Shown here piece after piece: positions 18,828 to 27,803 of a DNA stretch of 61,445 nt (its first letter is position 1; each line of letters starts with the position of its first letter). Made by a program: the position numbers and the translations under genes. This DNA is from an uncultured Bacteroidales bacterium (GTDB lineage Bacteria; Bacteroidota; Bacteroidia; Bacteroidales; UBA3824), in NCBI GenBank assembly GCA_905234655.1, contig CAJOJG010000013.1, positions 1 through 61,445 on the forward strand, given 5' to 3'. Under the pieces are notes generated by a model that did no database searches, had not been told where the DNA came from, and saw nothing but the letters and a program-made list of their open reading frames with translations.

Positions 18828-20555
18828 TTATTGTTTAATCAGCAATTTGTCGCCGGTTTTCTTTGCCACGTCGTCCTGCCAGTCTTGTCCGTAGCCGGGC
18901 TGCGTGAGCGTCGGGATGTCGGGCGTGGCGGGGTCGGTCTTGAAGCGGAAGTCCGGGTCGGTGTTCTTGACATTGCCGTCCATGTACTTCATAAAAAGGT
19001 TTTGGAAGAGGACGCGGCGGCTCTTGACGAGGTCCGACGCAATCTCGCAACACGATTTTGTGAGGTACTCGGCGGCGGCGGATTTCGACATCAACTTCTG
19101 CGCCTCGGCATCCATTGAAGCCGTGCGGGCGATGAAATCCTTTTCCTGAGCCTGTTGGACGCGCTCAATCTCGGGGTGGATGAGGTTGTAGCGCGTGTAG
19201 GCGAAGTTTGAGATGAGGTTGTTGACCCAAAAAGACGAATTGTCGGACCAGCGCGTGAGCGAGCCGTTGCCCTCGGCGTATTCTTCCGGGACGCGCGTCA
19301 TCGAGCAATAAAACGGCGCAAAAACAGTGTTGGCGGCATCGTCGGTCGCAAACCAAAATATGCCGCCGATGTGGTCTGGAAGCCAGCCGCGCATCTGCGA
19401 CGCCATCACCCAGCCGGTCTGTTGGGTAGCCGTGGTGCGCTCGTTGAGGTATTCCGCGCCGCCCGACCGCCACGTCAACGGCCGCATCCTGTACGGACAG
19501 CCAAACGGCCCCGCGCCCGCATCGCCCGCCATGTCCAACTCTGTGCCTTCCAGGTGGTTGCGCATTTCGTTGATTGCGCCGTGGATTGTTACGTAGAGTT
19601 CGGGCTTAATCCACAGCGGCAGGCGGTTCGTTGGGAAATTGTCCTTGGTCTGGCACATTCCTTTTTTGTAGGGCTGACGGCGGACGACGTTGCCCTTCGC
19701 GTAGTCCCAATAGGCAGCGTTTTTGCCGAAAGCGTTTGGCGACGCGCTGTTGAAAAACGCCCAAACCCTTATGTCGCAGAACCTTGCGCCTTCAAAATCG
19801 ACTGGATTATAGACGTCGGAAAAACTGAAATCCTTGACGCTGCCGCTGTAAAAATTGTGGTCGATGGCGAATTGCACAACGTCCGCAGAATTGAAAGTGT
19901 CGGCCTTCGGGTCGTCCCATTTGTTTTCCTTTTGGTACTTGAACGTCGTGATTCGCGCCTGGTTGGCGTGGGCGCAGACATGGCCGTCAGGGACGCGACG
20001 CGCCACCCAGACCATGCCCTTGCCGAAGTCGCCGCGCCCGATTACTTCCATTACCCACACTTCGTCCTTGTCGGCGATTGAAAACGACTCGCCCTCGCTC
20101 GCATATCCGTACAGGTCAGTGAGTTCCGCCATGAGGCGTATCGCCTCGCGCGCGGTCTTGCAACGCTGAAGCGCAATATATATAAGGCTGCCATAGTCGA
20201 TGATTGCGCCCTTCTGTTCCTGCAACGGCTCGAGCCCGCCGTAAGTGGTCTCGGCGATTGTGAGCTGGTGTTCGTTGATGTTGCCGACGACGTTGTATGT
20301 AACCGCCGCCTCGGGAATCCTGCCGCGCAACTGCCCTGAATCCCAGTCGATTACGCTGCGCATTGAGCCTGCGGGATGCGTCGCCGCCGGGTTGTGGTAG
20401 AGGAATCCGTACAATGTGTGCGAATCGGCGGCGTATGTGACGATGTTGCCGCAGCCGCCCGACGCCGACTTGGTAATCAGGAAGTTGGTGCAGGCGTCGG
20501 CGGCATTTGTCGCGATCAGTACCGCCATTATCAATATGCAGAGATATTTTGTCAT
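18828..20555 (-). CDS. C69 family dipeptidase
   Basis: The 575-residue peptidase has a signal peptide ending NAADA, so that Cys22 (in ACTNFLI) becomes the N-terminal nucleophile after processing, as in the Ntn-hydrolase PepD/C69 family. Typical blocks follow: YAADSHTLYG, YNVVGNINEHQLTIAETTYG (20 residues), EVWVMEVIGRGD and VCAHANQARI. It should act outside the inner membrane on short peptides. The symporter gene lies 50 bases downstream on the same strand. Confidence 0.92.
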   Translation of the reverse strand: MTKYLCILIMAVLIATNAADACTNFLITKSASGGCGNIVTYAADSHTLYGFLYHNPAATHPAGSMRSVIDWDSGQLRGRIPEAAVTYNVVGNINEHQLTIAETTYGGLEPLQEQKGAIIDYGSLIYIALQRCKTAREAIRLMAELTDLYGYASEGESFSIADKDEVWVMEVIGRGDFGKGMVWVARRVPDGHVCAHANQARITTFKYQKENKWDDPKADTFNSADVVQFAIDHNFYSGSVKDFSFSDVYNPVDFEGARFCDIRVWAFFNSASPNAFGKNAAYWDYAKGNVVRRQPYKKGMCQTKDNFPTNRLPLWIKPELYVTIHGAINEMRNHLEGTELDMAGDAGAGPFGCPYRMRPLTWRSGGAEYLNERTTATQQTGWVMASQMRGWLPDHIGGIFWFATDDAANTVFAPFYCSMTRVPEEYAEGNGSLTRWSDNSSFWVNNLISNFAYTRYNLIHPEIERVQQAQEKDFIARTASMDAEAQKLMSKSAAAEYLTKSCCEIASDLVKSRRVLFQNLFMKYMDGNVKNTDPDFRFKTDPATPDIPTLTQPGYGQDWQDDVAKKTGDKLLIKQ

Positions 20556-20717
20556 GATTGTTTATTGTTAGTTCAGACGGCAAGATAATAAATATTGGCG
20601 ATATGAAACTAAATTTTTTGTAAATTTTTTTTCGTCGGACAAATTTTTGGAACGGTTTTGGAAATAATGAGGGTGAAAAGAAAAAATGAAATATGAACTT
20701 TTTAAATTTTATATATT

Positions 20718-20783
20718 ATGGAGAGACGTTACGCAACACTGTGGTTCATCGCGTTCATCGTGATCGGAATCGCAATCAGTTGA
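20718..20783 (+). CDS. 21-residue membrane peptide
   Basis: ATG at 20718 opens MERRYATLWFIAFIVIGIAI plus Ser, then TGA. Two Arg followed by 15 hydrophobic residues predict a single membrane helix with the N-terminus inside. Downstream are pairing segments (GAGCT...AGCTC, 20783-20802) and a strong terminator at 20853-20887, so a short transcript devoted to this peptide is plausible. It looks like a small membrane regulator or a type I toxin-like peptide; neither is shown. No convincing promoter box is seen directly upstream. Confidence 0.5.
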   Translation: MERRYATLWFIAFIVIGIAIS

Positions 20784-20852
20784 GCTCTTTTTTACGCAGC
20801 TCGGCTCAATTAAATTCATTTTAATTAAATCAGTTTTTGGATGTTTTTTTTT

Positions 20853-20887
20853 AACAGGGACGGCTTTAAGGTTGTCCCTGTTTTTTT
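20853..20887 (+). terminator. Intrinsic terminator after the small peptide gene
   Basis: AACAGGGAC (20853-20861) pairs with GTCCCTGTT (20874-20882), followed by T-run 20881-20887. The T-run is only on the plus-strand side, so it serves the peptide transcript and not the minus-strand gene ending at 20889. Confidence 0.85.
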
Positions 20888-20888
20888 C

Positions 20889-21770
20889 TTATTCCCAGTC
20901 TATCAGGTTGTCCAGCGGGTCGCCGAGCGACTTGAGGGCTTGGAGCGCGATGTCGGAGTTTGTAGTGTCCTTCTTGGTGCGGTACGAAAATTCAAGGCGG
21001 CAGAGCAGCCGTTTAATAATCGTCCTGTCGTCGCATGGCGCGTAGAATTGTTGCTGTGGTTTCAGGTGCATGTCCTGTAGGAAACGGTCGATTTCGTGGC
21101 GTTCAAAGACAATTCCCTTTGACATCGGGTTTATGTAGAAATCCGCGGTCTGTTGGCTGCTGGAGTATGCGAGGATGAAGTTTTTGGGCAGGTTCACGCC
21201 TTTTATCGGCAGACCCGCCTCGTTGGCGAGCATCATGTATATGAGCGACAATGAGGTCGGGTTCCCGGCTCTGCTGGTCAGGATGTCGAAAGGGATGCAG
21301 TTAAGCGGGTTATAGTAGTCGTGAGTATCCACGGGGTGGAAGCCCATGCGCTTGTAGAATGTGTTGTTAAAAATCCTCACCTGCTCCAGCGGCGTGAAAT
21401 TGTCGAGCGTGTATGTCGGCATCATGTCCCTGAACTTGTCAAGTTCCTCGTCAAAGCGTTCGCGGTCCAAGGCGAAAAACTCGAACCGCGAAATCAGCCA
21501 CGAAATTTCACGCAAACTGCCTGATTCGGAAGACCATTGTTTGATAAGGCCGAGCAGCATGTTGTCCTGCAAAGCCGGCACAAGACGCTCGAAGCGTTTC
21601 ATCAGCAGACGGTTGTTACATTCGCGGTCCATCGCCTGCTGCCACGCATGGGTCAACGCTGGCAGAATGTCATCGCCATTGTCCATTATCTTTTTCTTAA
21701 CTGCCTTGTATACAGCCTCATCGGGGTCGTCAAGCAGCCTTATCAAAGCATTGATTTCCTTGTCGGTCAT
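20889..21770 (-). CDS. SirB1-like transglutaminase-fold protein
   Basis: The 293 residues match the transglutaminase-like core_2 (SirB1/YchA) family: CIPFDILTSRAGNPTSLSLI, where most family members read R.GNP.sLs.ly, then GLPIKGVNLPKNFIL and DFYINPMSKG. The usual catalytic Cys site is replaced, as in most members, so it is probably a binding rather than a catalytic domain. Cytoplasmic role unknown. No promoter box was identified; start 21770 is the only good ATG. Confidence 0.85.
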   Translation of the reverse strand: MTDKEINALIRLLDDPDEAVYKAVKKKIMDNGDDILPALTHAWQQAMDRECNNRLLMKRFERLVPALQDNMLLGLIKQWSSESGSLREISWLISRFEFFALDRERFDEELDKFRDMMPTYTLDNFTPLEQVRIFNNTFYKRMGFHPVDTHDYYNPLNCIPFDILTSRAGNPTSLSLIYMMLANEAGLPIKGVNLPKNFILAYSSSQQTADFYINPMSKGIVFERHEIDRFLQDMHLKPQQQFYAPCDDRTIIKRLLCRLEFSYRTKKDTTNSDIALQALKSLGDPLDNLIDWE

Positions 21771-21842
21771 TTTTTTAATTCATAATTCATAATGCATAAT
21801 TCATAATTGCCATCCGGCGGATGAATTGATGGTGGACTAACG

Positions 21843-21870
21843 GTAGAGACGTTTCATGAAACGTCTCTAC
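21843..21870. repeat. Perfect 28-bp REP-like palindrome
   Basis: GTAGAGACGTTTCA followed by its exact complement. The same element in slightly diverged form sits inside the restriction-modification gene at 1105-1132, and both copies are followed by AAT. It lies in the gap between the SirB1-like gene and the phosphorylase gene. Confidence 0.9.
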
Positions 21871-21895
21871 AATGTTTTTTTTTGTTTGAATAAAA

Positions 21896-22765
21896 TTACT
21901 GCGTCAATTTGTCCACGACGTCGGCCACGAGGTTTGGCATTGCGTCGCGGTAGTTCGGGGCAAATTCGAGGCAGCGGCGGTTTGCAATCACGAGGCAGAC
22001 GGTGGCGGTGTGGTGTCCGAGGAGTTGTCCAAGGCCGTTGATTGCCGACGATTCCATTTCGTAATTGTTGATTTTCAAGCCTTTGTACTCGAAAGATTCC
22101 AGTTTTTCGTTGATGTCGGGGTTTGTGATGTCGAGGCGCACTACCCGACCCTGCGGGCCGTAGAAACCGGGTGCGGAAAGTGTGATTCCTGCGCGGTATT
22201 GCGAGAGTTTTTTCACGAGGGACGGCGACGACGGCACAAAGTATGGCACGGCGAGTTTTGGGTTGCGCTGCGTGTGGGCTTGGAATTGAGCTTCGAGTTC
22301 GAGGTCGCACACCTTGTCCCTGTCGGCGTAGAAGTTGAGCAGGCCGTCCAAGCCGCCCGCGATGGATGTCAATACTGGCGTTCCGACCGGTATGTCGGGC
22401 TGCAACGAGCCGCATGTGCCGATCCTGACGATGTCAAGCGCGGTGTGTGTGGATTTCGGCAGGCGTGTCTTAAGGTCGATGTTGACGAGTGCGTCGAGTT
22501 CGGTAAGCACGATGTCTATGTTGTCGGTGCCGATGCCGGTGGAGACAACGCTGATGCGCTTGCCGTTCTTAGTGCCGGTGATTGTGCGGAACTCGCGGTT
22601 CTGTTTCGTAACCTCCACGGTGTCAAATGTTTTAGCAACGACATCTGTGCGGTTTTGGTCGCCAACGAGGATTACGTTTTCTGCCAGTTCGCCCGGCAGG
22701 AGGTGAAGGTGGAATATTGAGCCGTCATCGTTAAGAATCAGCTCCGAATCTGCTATTGGTTTCAT
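21896..22765 (-). CDS. udp: Nucleoside phosphorylase (uridine phosphorylase-like)
   Basis: A 289-residue cytoplasmic enzyme that splits nucleosides with phosphate into base and ribose-1-phosphate. Family features: ENVILVGDQNR (usual PGDPxR, phosphate site), STGIGTDNIDIVLTEL, VRIGTCGSLQP, and NYEMESSAINGLGQLLGH with the MEs ribose-binding residues. The GDQNR variant is common in Bacteroidota members. A TATTTTTG box at 22802-22795 drives it. Substrate preference between uridine and other nucleosides is not certain. Confidence 0.88.
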   Translation of the reverse strand: MKPIADSELILNDDGSIFHLHLLPGELAENVILVGDQNRTDVVAKTFDTVEVTKQNREFRTITGTKNGKRISVVSTGIGTDNIDIVLTELDALVNIDLKTRLPKSTHTALDIVRIGTCGSLQPDIPVGTPVLTSIAGGLDGLLNFYADRDKVCDLELEAQFQAHTQRNPKLAVPYFVPSSPSLVKKLSQYRAGITLSAPGFYGPQGRVVRLDITNPDINEKLESFEYKGLKINNYEMESSAINGLGQLLGHHTATVCLVIANRRCLEFAPNYRDAMPNLVADVVDKLTQ

Positions 22766-22785
22766 TGTCGCTAATAAAATTAGGT

Positions 22786-23581
22786 TTACGAATCCAAAAA
22801 TAGCAGTATTTTTTTATATGTGCAAATTTTTTTGTGGGAAAAGTTTTGGGAGAGGTTTATGCTTTCGTTGAACTCATTTTCCAAATCGTCAAAAATAGTG
22901 CTGCCCATGTTGGGGATATTTTCCAGATCTGCTTTTGTGATACCTTTTCTTGCCCGCAGTTTTTCTCTAAGTTTGACGACAATTTGTCTGTCAGAATCGT
23001 TCAGCGAGTTGTCTTGCACCATGTTATCAAGATATAGGTTGAACTCCTTTATCAACTGCAATTGCCGTGTGTCAAGAAATTGGTCATATAGCATCCCCGC
23101 TTTCAACGAGAAGAAAAACATAATTTTACCGCTTTCATGTTGGACGACAACCGCTCACACGACAGGCACTTGAGTCTTTGCAATGTTTCTGACAAATTCT
23201 GCATGGTCGAGTATTCCTTTGGAATTGAGGAAATCTTGTTGAATAGCCAACATTTTGCATCTTTTTTTGTATCTTGCAGCATCCTCCCTGATGTCGTCGA
23301 GTTTCATCGGCACGTCCGACGGTTGATATTTTGAATATCCCTTACGCGCTTTTTGCCATGAAATCTCGCCGTGGGAAATCGATACAATTTCCATTGTATT
23401 TGTCATTTGTGGCCAGAGCATACCTTACCGACTTCCCGTCCGTGGATTGCGGTCGGGATTGGATGTGCATGTATGGTAATGCGCTGACATCGGTTGTTTT
23501 ATGTTTATAATTTGCCGTCGCGCCCTCATCATTCGGCGGTCGGCAGCCGTACAAAACGCCGGAAAACTCCTTGCGGCTCAT
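22786..23581 (-). pseudogene. Decayed gene of unknown function
   Basis: A TATCTTTG box (23598-23591) precedes ATG 23581, which opens MSRKEFSGVLYGCRPPNDEG. That frame ends near 23342, but coding-like sequence continues in another frame (SHGEISWQKARKGYSKY, KLDDIREDAARYKKRCKM) to a TGA at 23155, and then in that same frame past the stop (KAGMLYDQFLDTRQLQLIKE and on) to 22786. So one frameshift near 23340-23400 and one stop near 23155 would join three pieces into a gene of about 265 codons. I do not recognise the family. The pieces may instead be separate small frames. Confidence 0.45.
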
Positions 23582-23800
23582 ACGACGCGCCAAAGATACT
23601 AAAAATCTTAGAAAAATGTCGCATTTTTTTTTTTTTTGTACGCCGAACTTTACGTATTTGGGCGGATGCTATGCTATTGAAGTTAGCATTGTTGGAGAGG
23701 GGTACACTCCTTTGGTGATGATAATGATAAAGTAAGACATTCTTTGAATTTTTGGTAAAGAGAAATTTATGGCACATGAAAAAAATTTTAACTTTTTTTG

Positions 23801-23831
23801 ATTGCGAAATCCGTAAAAATAACTAACTTTG
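23801..23831 (+). promoter_or_regulatory. Promoter of the bamD operon
   Basis: ATTG (23801-23804), 19 bases, then TAACTTTG (23824-23831), giving a leader of about 35 bases. The 240 bases upstream (23600-23800) hold a run of 14 T near 23624 and no gene that I can support. Confidence 0.55.
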
Positions 23832-23872
23832 CGCTCTGAATCTTACCCCGACAAGGGGATAATAATGTCCAA

Positions 23873-24688
23873 ATGAAGAAAAAAATATTGCAAGCGGCTG
23901 TCTTTGTGGCAGTTGGACTGATGTTCGCGGGATGTAGCGGATTCAGCAAACTCCTTAAAGGCAACGATTATGAACTTAAATACACAAAAGCATTCGAATA
24001 TTACGACGCAAAAAAGTATGACAAGGCGTTGCAACTTTTCGAGCAGGTCATGCCGGTATACAAGGGACTTGACAAGGGCGAGAAGGTGATGTACTATTAT
24101 ACAATGTGCAACTACCTCGTCAAGGACTACTACTCGGCGGGCTACTATTTCAGGAAGTTTGCCCAGACATACCCGCACAGCGAGTACAACGAGCAGGCGA
24201 TGTTCCTCGGTGCCTACTGCTACTACCTCGACTCGCCAAAGCCGTCGCTCGACCAGGAGAGTACCAACTTGGCTATCAACGAGTTTGAACTCTTCCTCTC
24301 GAAATATCCCGACACGCCGAAGAAGGATTCATGCAATATGCTGTTGGACAAGCTGAGGCTGAAACTTCAGACAAAATCGTACAACAACGCATACTTGTAC
24401 TACAAGCTCGGATACTATAAAGCCGCCACTATCTCGCTGAGGAACAGCCTTGAAGACTATCCCGACAGCCCGTTTCGTGAGAATTTGGTATATTACATCG
24501 CCAAAGCCTCGTACCTGTACGCCGACAAGAGCGTCGTCGAGAAAAAGGGCGAGCGTTTTGCCACCGCAGACAAGGAACTCGCGGCGTACATCGACGCCTA
24601 TCCGTCCGGAAAATACATCCGCGACGTGCGCAAGATGGCGGACGACACGAAGGCAAACATGAAGATATACCCCGAGACCATAAACTGA
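23873..24688 (+). CDS. bamD: Outer-membrane assembly lipoprotein BamD
   Basis: BamD is the essential lipoprotein of the BAM complex that folds beta-barrel proteins into the outer membrane. The 271 residues have a lipobox (LMFAGCSG, Cys21) and TPR-like repeats: KYTKAFEYYDAKKYDKALQL, YYSAGYYFRKFAQTYPHSEY and YYKAATISLRNSLEDYPDSP. Length matches Bacteroidota homologues. First gene of the run with the omega-like subunit, coaBC and porD. Confidence 0.93.
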   Translation: MKKKILQAAVFVAVGLMFAGCSGFSKLLKGNDYELKYTKAFEYYDAKKYDKALQLFEQVMPVYKGLDKGEKVMYYYTMCNYLVKDYYSAGYYFRKFAQTYPHSEYNEQAMFLGAYCYYLDSPKPSLDQESTNLAINEFELFLSKYPDTPKKDSCNMLLDKLRLKLQTKSYNNAYLYYKLGYYKAATISLRNSLEDYPDSPFRENLVYYIAKASYLYADKSVVEKKGERFATADKELAAYIDAYPSGKYIRDVRKMADDTKANMKIYPETIN

Positions 24689-24719
24689 ACAAAAACATAA
24701 AAACATCATACGTAAAACC

Positions 24720-25253
24720 ATGGATTACAAGAAGAACAACGCACCCACATCGGTGATAACACGTGACACCGGCGAACTCGAGGCCAAGACCGGCAACATC
24801 TACGAGACTGTCGTAGTCGCGTCACGCCGCGCCAACCAAATTGGTGTGGACCTCAAGAACGAACTCAACAAGAAACTCGAGGAGTTCGCATCGTACACCG
24901 ACAACCTTGAGGAGATTTTCGAGAACCGCGAGCAGATCGAAATCTCAAAGTATTACGAGCGTCTGCCCAAACCGACGCTTATGGCGTTGCAGGAGATTTT
25001 AGAGAACAAAATCAGGTTCCGCATCCCCAGCCAGGAGGAGATCGAGCAGGCGGAGGAGCTTGCACGCGCCAGGGAACGCGCCGAGCAGGAAGGACTTGCC
25101 GCAAAAGCCGCCATCAGGCCCATGCCGGCGGAGAAGACTTTTGACGAGATTATCGCCGAGTCCCACGACACTCCCCTCAGCGAGGCCGACGCCGACAAGA
25201 AGGCAAAGGCCGCCAAGAAGGATGCTAAGCCGAAACCCAAGGCTAAGGAATAA
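24720..25253 (+). CDS. rpoZ: RNA polymerase omega-like subunit (Rpb6 fold) with long charged tail
   Basis: Residues 1-110 match the Bacteroidota omega-type protein found between bamD and coaBC: TGNIYETVVVASRRANQIGV, NELNKKLEEFASYTDN and EISKYYERLPKPTLMALQEI. It stabilises the beta' subunit of RNA polymerase. The product is 177 residues; typical members are nearer 110. The extra tail is Ala/Glu/Lys-rich and ends in a Lys-Ala-Pro block (KKDAKPKPKAKE). The frame is clean through the tail, so this is a genuine extension. The gap to bamD is 31 bases, so one operon. Confidence 0.85.
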   Translation: MDYKKNNAPTSVITRDTGELEAKTGNIYETVVVASRRANQIGVDLKNELNKKLEEFASYTDNLEEIFENREQIEISKYYERLPKPTLMALQEILENKIRFRIPSQEEIEQAEELARARERAEQEGLAAKAAIRPMPAEKTFDEIIAESHDTPLSEADADKKAKAAKKDAKPKPKAKE

Positions 25254-25273
25254 TAAAACAAAATTTCGATAAA

Positions 25274-26503
25274 GTGTTAAGCGGAAAGAAAATATTGCTT
25301 GGCGTGACGGGCGGAATCGCGGCATATAAAAGTGCCGTGCTCGTCAGGCTGCTTGTGAAAGCCGGGGCTGAAGTGCGAGTGCTTATGAGCCAGTCGGCCA
25401 AGCAGTTCGTGCAGCCGTTGACTTTTGCCACGCTGTCCAAGAACCCCGTCTTCACGGATTTTTACAATCCTGAAAACGGCGAGTGGCACAGCCACGTCAA
25501 GTTGTCGATGTGGGCGGACTTGTACATCGTCGCGCCCGCCACCGCTAACACAATCGCCAAAATCGCCCACGGAATCGCCGACAACCTTTTGCTTACGACT
25601 TGTCTTTCAGCACGTTGTAAGATAATGGCAGCTCCGGCGATGGATCTCGACATGTACGCCAACGCCGCCACACAATCCAACATCGCGACTCTCCGCGAGC
25701 GCGGGTGCTTGATAGTGGAGTGTGGAGATGGCGAACTCGCGAGCGGACTTTCTGGCAAGGGGCGCATGGCGGAGCCGGAGGAGATTCTCGGGGAGGTCGA
25801 GCGGTACTTTGACAGTGCCACTGTAAGTCCCACAGCCCAAGACCTCAGCGGCTTTCGTGCGCTCATCACGGCCGGCCCGACGCGCGAGAAGATTGACCCC
25901 GTGCGCTTTATCTCTAACTATTCCACCGGCAAGATGGGATATGCCGTCGCCGAGGAACTTGCGGGGCGCGGCGCGGAGGTCATGCTCGTCTCGGGGCCTG
26001 TGCAGGTTACAGCCCACAATCCACGCATCACTGTCGTCCCGGTGCAGACCGCCGGGGAAATGTACAACGAATGTGTGCGGCTGTTCCCGGAATGTGACAT
26101 CGCCGTGATGTCTGCGGCGGTAGCGGATTTCACACCCGAGACCACCGCCGACACCAAAATCAAGAAAAACGGCGACTCAATGACGCTCCGCCTTGTCCCG
26201 ACTAAAGACATCGCCGCCGCCCTTGGAAAAATGAAAACTGAAAAGCAAGTGTTCGCGGGGTTCGCCTTGGAGACTGACAACGAGATGCAGAACGCCACGA
26301 AAAAACTGGAAGCCAAGAATTTTGACTTCATCGTCTTAAATTCGCTTCAAGACAAAGGCGCGGGTTTTGGGTATGACACTAACAAGGTTACGATAGTCTC
26401 GCGCACGAAGGGCACAGTGGCGTATGACCTCAAATCCAAAGCCCTCGTAGCGAAGGACATTGCCGACCATATTGTTGACGAAATCAGAGTAAAGCAAATA
26501 TGA
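25274..26503 (+). CDS. coaBC: Bifunctional phosphopantothenoylcysteine decarboxylase/synthase
   Basis: Two consecutive steps of coenzyme A synthesis. The 409 residues have the flavoprotein CoaC half (KKILLGVTGGIAAYKSA, HVKLSMWADLYIVAPATANT, APAMDLDMY) and the CoaB half from about 190 (ALITAGPTREKIDPVRFISN, STGKMGYAVAEEL, KIKKNG). Start is a GTG at 25274, which gives the normal MLSGKKILLG beginning. Its TGA overlaps the ATG of porD (26500), so translation is coupled. Confidence 0.95.
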   Translation: MLSGKKILLGVTGGIAAYKSAVLVRLLVKAGAEVRVLMSQSAKQFVQPLTFATLSKNPVFTDFYNPENGEWHSHVKLSMWADLYIVAPATANTIAKIAHGIADNLLLTTCLSARCKIMAAPAMDLDMYANAATQSNIATLRERGCLIVECGDGELASGLSGKGRMAEPEEILGEVERYFDSATVSPTAQDLSGFRALITAGPTREKIDPVRFISNYSTGKMGYAVAEELAGRGAEVMLVSGPVQVTAHNPRITVVPVQTAGEMYNECVRLFPECDIAVMSAAVADFTPETTADTKIKKNGDSMTLRLVPTKDIAAALGKMKTEKQVFAGFALETDNEMQNATKKLEAKNFDFIVLNSLQDKGAGFGYDTNKVTIVSRTKGTVAYDLKSKALVAKDIADHIVDEIRVKQI

Positions 26504-27420
26504 AAAAAAAAATTGCGATAGCATGCGCTCTTGCGATGCAGTTATTTTCCGCTCCGATGCTCAGGGCGCAGGAACTTAATTGCAGGGTCAACGTTAATTA
26601 TAGCAGCCTTTCGAACACTCCGACGCCGGTTTTTCAGGCGTTGCAGTCGGACGTCACCGCGTTCCTTAATGAACACCGTTGGACTAACCACACCTACGAT
26701 GTCAATGAGAAAATCGAGTGCAACGTGATGATTACGATTTCTGATTTTAACGGTGTGGACAAGTTCACAGGCACAATCCAAATCAACCAAAGCCGCCCCG
26801 TCTATTACACGTCGTACAACAGCCCGCTGTTCACGTTCAAGGAGAGCGACAACAAGCTCGTCTTCAACTACCGCGAGGGCGAGCCTCTCGAATATGTCGA
26901 GAACCATGCTTCCAACAATCTTGTGCAGGTCTTGGCGTATTACGCTTACATAATCCTTGGCTATGACTATGACACGTTCAGCCCGCTCGGTGGCAGCGAA
27001 TATTTCCGCAAGGCGTTCCGCGTGGCGTTGAACTCCCAAAGTGCCGGCCTCGAGGGATGGTCTGCCGCCGACAATAAGCAAAATTCACGTTACAACCTTA
27101 TCGACGCTCTTTTGGACAAGAGGTTCGAGAGCCTGAGGCTTGGCGAGTATAACTACCACCGCCTTGGTCTTGACGTCATGCCAAAGGATCCCGACAATGC
27201 CCGCCGCAAGATGCTCGAGGCTCTTAAGCATATCCAACGTTCCGACCGTGCTAAGCCAAATTCGCTCATAGTTTCACTTTTCTTCACTGCAAAATCCGAC
27301 GAGATTGTCAATGTATTCTCTGCGTCGCCACTCCCTGAAAAAAACGAAGTCCTTCAGATTCTTAAAGAGGTCGATGTTGCTAACAATACTAAGTATCAGA
27401 AGATTTTAAGCAACAATTAA
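26500..27420 (+). CDS. porD: Type IX secretion component PorD (DUF4835)
   Basis: The 306 residues have a signal peptide (cleavage after LRAQ) and the DUF4835 features ELNCRVNVNYSS, FTGTIQINQSRPVYYTSYNS, YYAYIILGYDYDTFSPLGG and a C-terminal helix. PorD is reported to support the type IX system, probably in the periplasm; its exact task is unclear. It is coupled to coaBC by a 4-base overlap, the order usual in this phylum, and the window also carries porU and porV. Confidence 0.9.
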   Translation: MKKKIAIACALAMQLFSAPMLRAQELNCRVNVNYSSLSNTPTPVFQALQSDVTAFLNEHRWTNHTYDVNEKIECNVMITISDFNGVDKFTGTIQINQSRPVYYTSYNSPLFTFKESDNKLVFNYREGEPLEYVENHASNNLVQVLAYYAYIILGYDYDTFSPLGGSEYFRKAFRVALNSQSAGLEGWSAADNKQNSRYNLIDALLDKRFESLRLGEYNYHRLGLDVMPKDPDNARRKMLEALKHIQRSDRAKPNSLIVSLFFTAKSDEIVNVFSASPLPEKNEVLQILKEVDVANNTKYQKILSNN

Positions 27421-27432
27421 ACTTATTTTTAG

Positions 27433-27725
27433 TTTCGTCCTACGGACGAAAGTGTCGGAGTGCCCTGACGGGCAGAATCTTACAAATTCTATACAAATCT
27501 TACAAATCTCAAATCTACACAAATCTTTTTTCATCTTTCAAATCTCAATCTACACAAATTTTTTCATCTTACAAATCTTAAATATACACAAATTTTTTCA
27601 TCTTTCAAATCTTTTTCAGTTTGATAAAGAAATAGATTTGTTAGATTTGAAAAGATTTGTTAGATTTCTCGCGGAGCGACCTAAAAAACTCGCGAAGCGA
27701 CAAAAAAAAATCGCGGAGCGACCAA
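27433..27725. repeat. Compound repeat island between convergent genes
   Basis: Three repeat types follow each other. First, hairpins TTTCGTCC-TAC-GGACGAAA (27433-27451) and TGCCC-TGAC-GGGCA. Second, three and a half degenerate units of about 34 bases, each starting CAAATCT and containing TACACAAAT and TTTTTTCATCTT (27495-27618), followed by AGATTTG copies that can pair back to CAAATCT. Third, three units of about 21 bases with the hairpin core TCGCGGAGCGA or TCGCGAAGCGA and an A-run (27668-27724). No gene is supported here; the plus-strand frame across it is low-complexity. Confidence 0.75.
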
Positions 27726-27803
27726 AAAACTATAAAAAAAGGACGAAGCCGGTTACGACCCCGTCCGATTTGGAAATATAAAAAATGTTTGTATGGCTCT
27801 TGA

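Noticed and set aside
27495..27725. CRISPR array
   Set aside because: Units abut or are separated by a few A or T bases with no unique spacers, and no cas genes are in the window.
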